Shown here: in pieces, positions 61,379-64,000 of the stretch
Layout of the letters: each line of letters starts with the position of its first letter
How positions within the stretch are numbered: position 1 is the first letter of the stretch
Source of the DNA: Bordetella parapertussis
GTDB lineage: Bacteria; Pseudomonadota; Gammaproteobacteria; Burkholderiales; Burkholderiaceae_B
Assembly (NCBI GenBank): GCA_945895265.1
Contig: CAMDEF010000005.1
Location: 87,112 to 151,111 of the forward strand
Reading direction: 5' to 3'
DNA: 64,000 bases
Position numbers and translations under genes: made by a program
The notes under the pieces: model-generated
What the model saw: only the letters and a program-made list of their open reading frames with translations
What the model was told of the DNA's origin: nothing
The model's database searches: none

Positions 61379-62581
61379 TCATCCTCCAATCGCATCAGCC
61401 GGATCGACTTTGAGAGCAGCCCAGATCGCGACGACGCTAGCAAGAATACAAATGACAACGATGGCGATAAAGCCACTTATCGCATCACCAGTCTCTAGTA
61501 AAACGTGCTTGGGGAAGAACGGTGCCCAAAACGTGGCGGATATTTTTCCGACGACAAACCCAATTAAACCCAGCCCCAAAGACTGCTGCACGATCATGGA
61601 TGCAATCGTACGGTTACGTGTACCAATTAATTTGAGCACAGCGATCTCTCGTATCTTGCCCATGGTGAGTGTGTAAATAATGAATGCAACAATTGCTGCA
61701 CTAACGATTGCAAGAATGACAAGGAACATGCCAATTTGCTTGGCCGATGTCGCAATGAGCTTACTTACCAGGATGTCCTCCATTTGCGCCCGATCATAGA
61801 CTTGCAAACGCTGCCATTGACGAATAGTCTGCGCGACATCCTGGGTTGAGAAGCCAGGCTTGATTCTGACCAGAACGGCATTCACAAACTGGTTGACGCT
61901 TTGTGAAGTAATAACGGCATCAAGTAACTCAGGAGATCCTGGTCTGTTGAGCGTTGGATTTTGTTCTGTCCGGCGACGTTGCTCAAGTATCGCGTCGTTA
62001 TCTTTTAAAAATTGCGCTTGCTGTGCGTCTTTGATGGGAATGAAAATCATCGGATCACCGCTCGAAGATATCATCCGTCTGGTCAAGCCCACTACGGTAT
62101 AAACATTACGTCTGATCTTAATTTGTTCGCCAATCCTGATGCCCGTCGCCAGGTCTACGACAGCTTCGTAATGACCTCTTGTAATCTGCCTGCCGCCCAC
62201 CAGATATGGAGGCCCACCTGGGGAACCGGGCTCACCCATTACCATACCAGTCACCATAGCTCGAACGTCACGATTACCGTGACGAACTTGCATCGTTAGA
62301 TACGTGACGTTAGTTGCGTCTGCAACGCCCTGAACGCCTCGAATAGCACGCCAGTGGTCATCATAAATACTCGAGGGTTCTGCATATGGGCCCAGGGTAT
62401 CTTTCTGCACGACCCACAGATCAGCAGCACTATTGTCCAACAAGGCCTTGGCATCATCGACCATGCCACGATAGACCCCGGCCATCGTCAGTGTCACACC
62501 GATTAATAATCCCAGACCAATGCCCGTGAAGACAAACTTTCCCCATCCATGCAGGATGTCCCGACCAGCGAGGCTAATCAC
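61379..62581 (-). CDS. FtsX-like ABC permease (DevC/MacB-like)
   Basis: 400 residues with four membrane helices: one at the N-terminus (GKFVFTGIGLGLLIGVTLTMAG) and three at the C-terminus (FLVILAIVSAAIVAFIIYTLTMGKIREIAVLKLIGTRN...). A large periplasmic domain sits between, with VRAMVTGMVMGEPGSPGG. This is the DevC/MacB arrangement. Its stop (TGA) lies just before the ATPase start, and its ATG overlaps the adaptor stop. Confidence 0.92.
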   Translation of the reverse strand: MISLAGRDILHGWGKFVFTGIGLGLLIGVTLTMAGVYRGMVDDAKALLDNSAADLWVVQKDTLGPYAEPSSIYDDHWRAIRGVQGVADATNVTYLTMQVRHGNRDVRAMVTGMVMGEPGSPGGPPYLVGGRQITRGHYEAVVDLATGIRIGEQIKIRRNVYTVVGLTRRMISSSGDPMIFIPIKDAQQAQFLKDNDAILEQRRRTEQNPTLNRPGSPELLDAVITSQSVNQFVNAVLVRIKPGFSTQDVAQTIRQWQRLQVYDRAQMEDILVSKLIATSAKQIGMFLVILAIVSAAIVAFIIYTLTMGKIREIAVLKLIGTRNRTIASMIVQQSLGLGLIGFVVGKISATFWAPFFPKHVLLETGDAISGFIAIVVICILASVVAIWAALKVDPADAIGG

Positions 62582-63732
62582 TTATCTGTACCAGGAATAT
62601 TTTTAACAACCCTTATCCTGCTCGACGCACTCAACGCTTTTTCGCTGTACACGACGACCTTAGCGTCCGGACTCAATCCGTCCAGGACTTGAACCGAGCC
62701 ATCTAAATCAGAGGCTCCAAGTTTAACTGGCGCAAATCGCAATTTGCCGTCCACAACCTGCCAAACACCCGTTACTCCATTCAGCCGTTTAATACTCGCA
62801 TTGGGCAGGATCTGAACGGAGTCAAGCGACGGCAGCATGACAGTAATTTCAGCCAACTCGCCAATAGGCGGCATACTCGCAAGCGGGCGATCAAAAGTGA
62901 TCTTTGCACTCATCTCTTCGGTAACCGGATCGGCCATCAACTCGACACGATCAACCTTTCCAGCATGAATTTGTCCACGCGCAGAGCGCAACCCTATCGT
63001 GGCAGACAATGCCGATATCAACCCTTTGGCGCTTACCTGGTCAAAGCGCGCATTGACCCATAATGTAGATGGATCAATAATTTCTACTGCCGCCTGCCCC
63101 GCCACTAAGGTGGTTCCTGGCTCTGCCTTTCTTAACGAGACAATTCCGTTAACCGGCGTAAGAAGTTTTAGATTTTTGCGTTGCGTTGCGAGGGCCTCAT
63201 AGTCCGATCGGGCGCGTGCATACTGTTGCTCGGATGCACTCAGACTTGCTTCCGATAATTGGTACTCATGTTTCTTTGTCGCATAAGTTTCTTCGCTTGT
63301 AGACTTTACGGCCAATAGTTGCTCATATCTTTTCGCTTGTGTCTTGGCATAAAGCTGTCTGGTTCTAGCGTCCAAACGTTGAGCCTCGGCCTGTTTGAGC
63401 ACTGCAGACTGCGCTTGCATCCTGTCGTCAAGATCCACAGGATCCATTTCACCAATCACTCGACCCGCTTTCACGCGCTCACCGACATCAACCTCAAGTG
63501 TCATCAGGCGACCGGCCGCAATCGGACCGATCTTGTACGTGCGGCGAGCCTCAATCGTGCCGATTCCAAATATTGCAGGTGTGATCGTCTTTTTTTCTGG
63601 ACTTACAACGGTAACTGCTATGGAGGCTAGAGGACCAGAGCGAAACACAACAAATACAAATAGGGCAACTAGGGGGATCGCCCCTAACAGAATCCCTAAC
63701 GTACGTCCTCGAACAGGAAATTTCTTAAACAT
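62578..63732 (-). CDS. Membrane-fusion (HlyD/RND-type) adaptor protein
   Basis: 384 residues. One N-terminal membrane helix (TLGILLGAIPLVALFVFVVF). Barrel-sandwich halves are RRTYKIGPIAAGRLMTLEVDVGERVKAGRVIGEMD and NLKLLTPVNGIVSLRKAEPGTTLVAGQAAVEIID, separated by a coiled-coil hairpin (residues ~100-170), followed by a beta-barrel and a membrane-proximal domain. It bridges the permease to the outer-membrane duct. First gene in a leftward adaptor-permease-ATPase-TolC operon. The upstream spacer 63733-63862 has no gene. Confidence 0.93.
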   Translation of the reverse strand: MFKKFPVRGRTLGILLGAIPLVALFVFVVFRSGPLASIAVTVVSPEKKTITPAIFGIGTIEARRTYKIGPIAAGRLMTLEVDVGERVKAGRVIGEMDPVDLDDRMQAQSAVLKQAEAQRLDARTRQLYAKTQAKRYEQLLAVKSTSEETYATKKHEYQLSEASLSASEQQYARARSDYEALATQRKNLKLLTPVNGIVSLRKAEPGTTLVAGQAAVEIIDPSTLWVNARFDQVSAKGLISALSATIGLRSARGQIHAGKVDRVELMADPVTEEMSAKITFDRPLASMPPIGELAEITVMLPSLDSVQILPNASIKRLNGVTGVWQVVDGKLRFAPVKLGASDLDGSVQVLDGLSPDAKVVVYSEKALSASSRIRVVKNIPGTDK

Positions 63733-63862
63733 TGTTCTTGCGATCTCGTTGTAGAGGCGTCTTGACGGCGGAAGTCAGGGCTATGACTTCAGGCAAGTGT
63801 ATTTGTATTTCCTTTATCAACAGTTGACATAAGTCAAGCAAAGGCATGTAAAGTACCCAATC

Positions 63863-64000
63863 CTATTTATTGGCATCGCTGATCACGGCGTGTTTGCTCG
63901 CACACTCAGAATACTGAACCACCAGCTTAAGATAGCTCTTCATCAACTCATCCCAGGACGGTGACGTAAAACTATCGACCGCCGGACAAGGGCTGGCCAG
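63863..64000 (-). CDS. Short C-terminal gene fragment at the window edge, unknown
   Basis: The frame is open from the right edge and ends with TAG at 63865-63863: LASPCPAVDSFTSPSWDELMKSYLKLVVQYSECASKHAVISDANK. The pattern of an early Cys-Pro, a WDELMKSYLKLVVQY helix and a CASKH end resembles small Rz1/lysis-associated lipoproteins of phages and their relatives, but only 45 residues are seen. The start and any signal peptide lie outside the window. Confidence 0.4.
   Translation of the reverse strand: MASPCPAVDSFTSPSWDELMKSYLKLVVQYSECASKHAVISDANK

Overview
The window looks like chromosomal DNA of a betaproteobacterium in the order Burkholderiales, probably Alcaligenaceae (Bordetella/Achromobacter-like). 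This is inferred from four Bug/TctC periplasmic receptor genes without permeases, a high-potential iron-sulfur protein, a TRAP system and a moderate base composition by eye. No rRNA, tRNA or CRISPR array was recognised. Assignments rest on reading motifs and recalling families; no search was run.

Layout. 1-3.0 kb: the end of a fatty-acid/polyketide-type cluster with a ketosynthase (KS) cut by the window edge, a second KS lacking its nucleophilic Cys, and a holo-ACP-synthase/acyltransferase fusion. 3.1-4.7 kb: small envelope proteins and HiPIP. 4.9-12.6 kb: a catabolic block (PEP mutase/isocitrate lyase-type enzyme, DUF1445, TRAP DctPQM, DUF2848, amidase). 12.8-17.3 kb: housekeeping and unknown genes (RIO kinase, IlvE, a large membrane protein). 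17.3-24.3 kb: leftward genes with three Bug receptors, a leaderless DctP-like protein, VOC and Ldh2-type enzymes and an acyltransferase. 24.4-27.5 kb: a LitR-like MerR gene divergent from an Rrf2/TIGR03643/Cys-rich set, with an SDR gene convergent to it. 27.6-33.2 kb: a fourth Bug receptor, a repeat-bearing lipoprotein, DUF3237 and two acyl-CoA dehydrogenases. 33.3-37.5 kb: a two-component system with PepSY, SHP-type cytochrome, diheme cytochrome and cytochrome b561. 37.6-43.5 kb: a zinc-ribbon membrane protein, an ABC exporter with a CrtC/AttH-type protein, and a decayed ABC exporter. 43.5-47.1 kb: a phosphonate-type ABC importer.

47.1-58.3 kb is the most disturbed part. It carries copies of a dispersed repeat, a nucleotidyltransferase with a nonsense-mutated HEPN partner, an autotransporter remnant joined to a Spy-like gene, and a truncated methyltransferase. 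Embedded in it is an intact four-gene module: a phasin-like/PhaC-like DUF3141 protein, a MaoC-phosphotransacylase fusion, acetate kinase and 3-hydroxybutyryl-CoA dehydrogenase. It could link hydroxyacyl-CoA or polyhydroxybutyrate turnover to ATP formation. 58.4-63.7 kb holds a methyltransferase and an adaptor/permease/ATPase/outer-membrane exporter. The end cuts into a small unknown gene.

A recurring feature is short tandem duplication near gene starts: a 27-bp unit (x5) at a pepSY/response-regulator junction, a 30-bp unit (x4) at the 5' end of a Bug gene, a 34-bp unit (x2) upstream of phnC and a 39-bp unit (x6) in a lipoprotein N-terminus.
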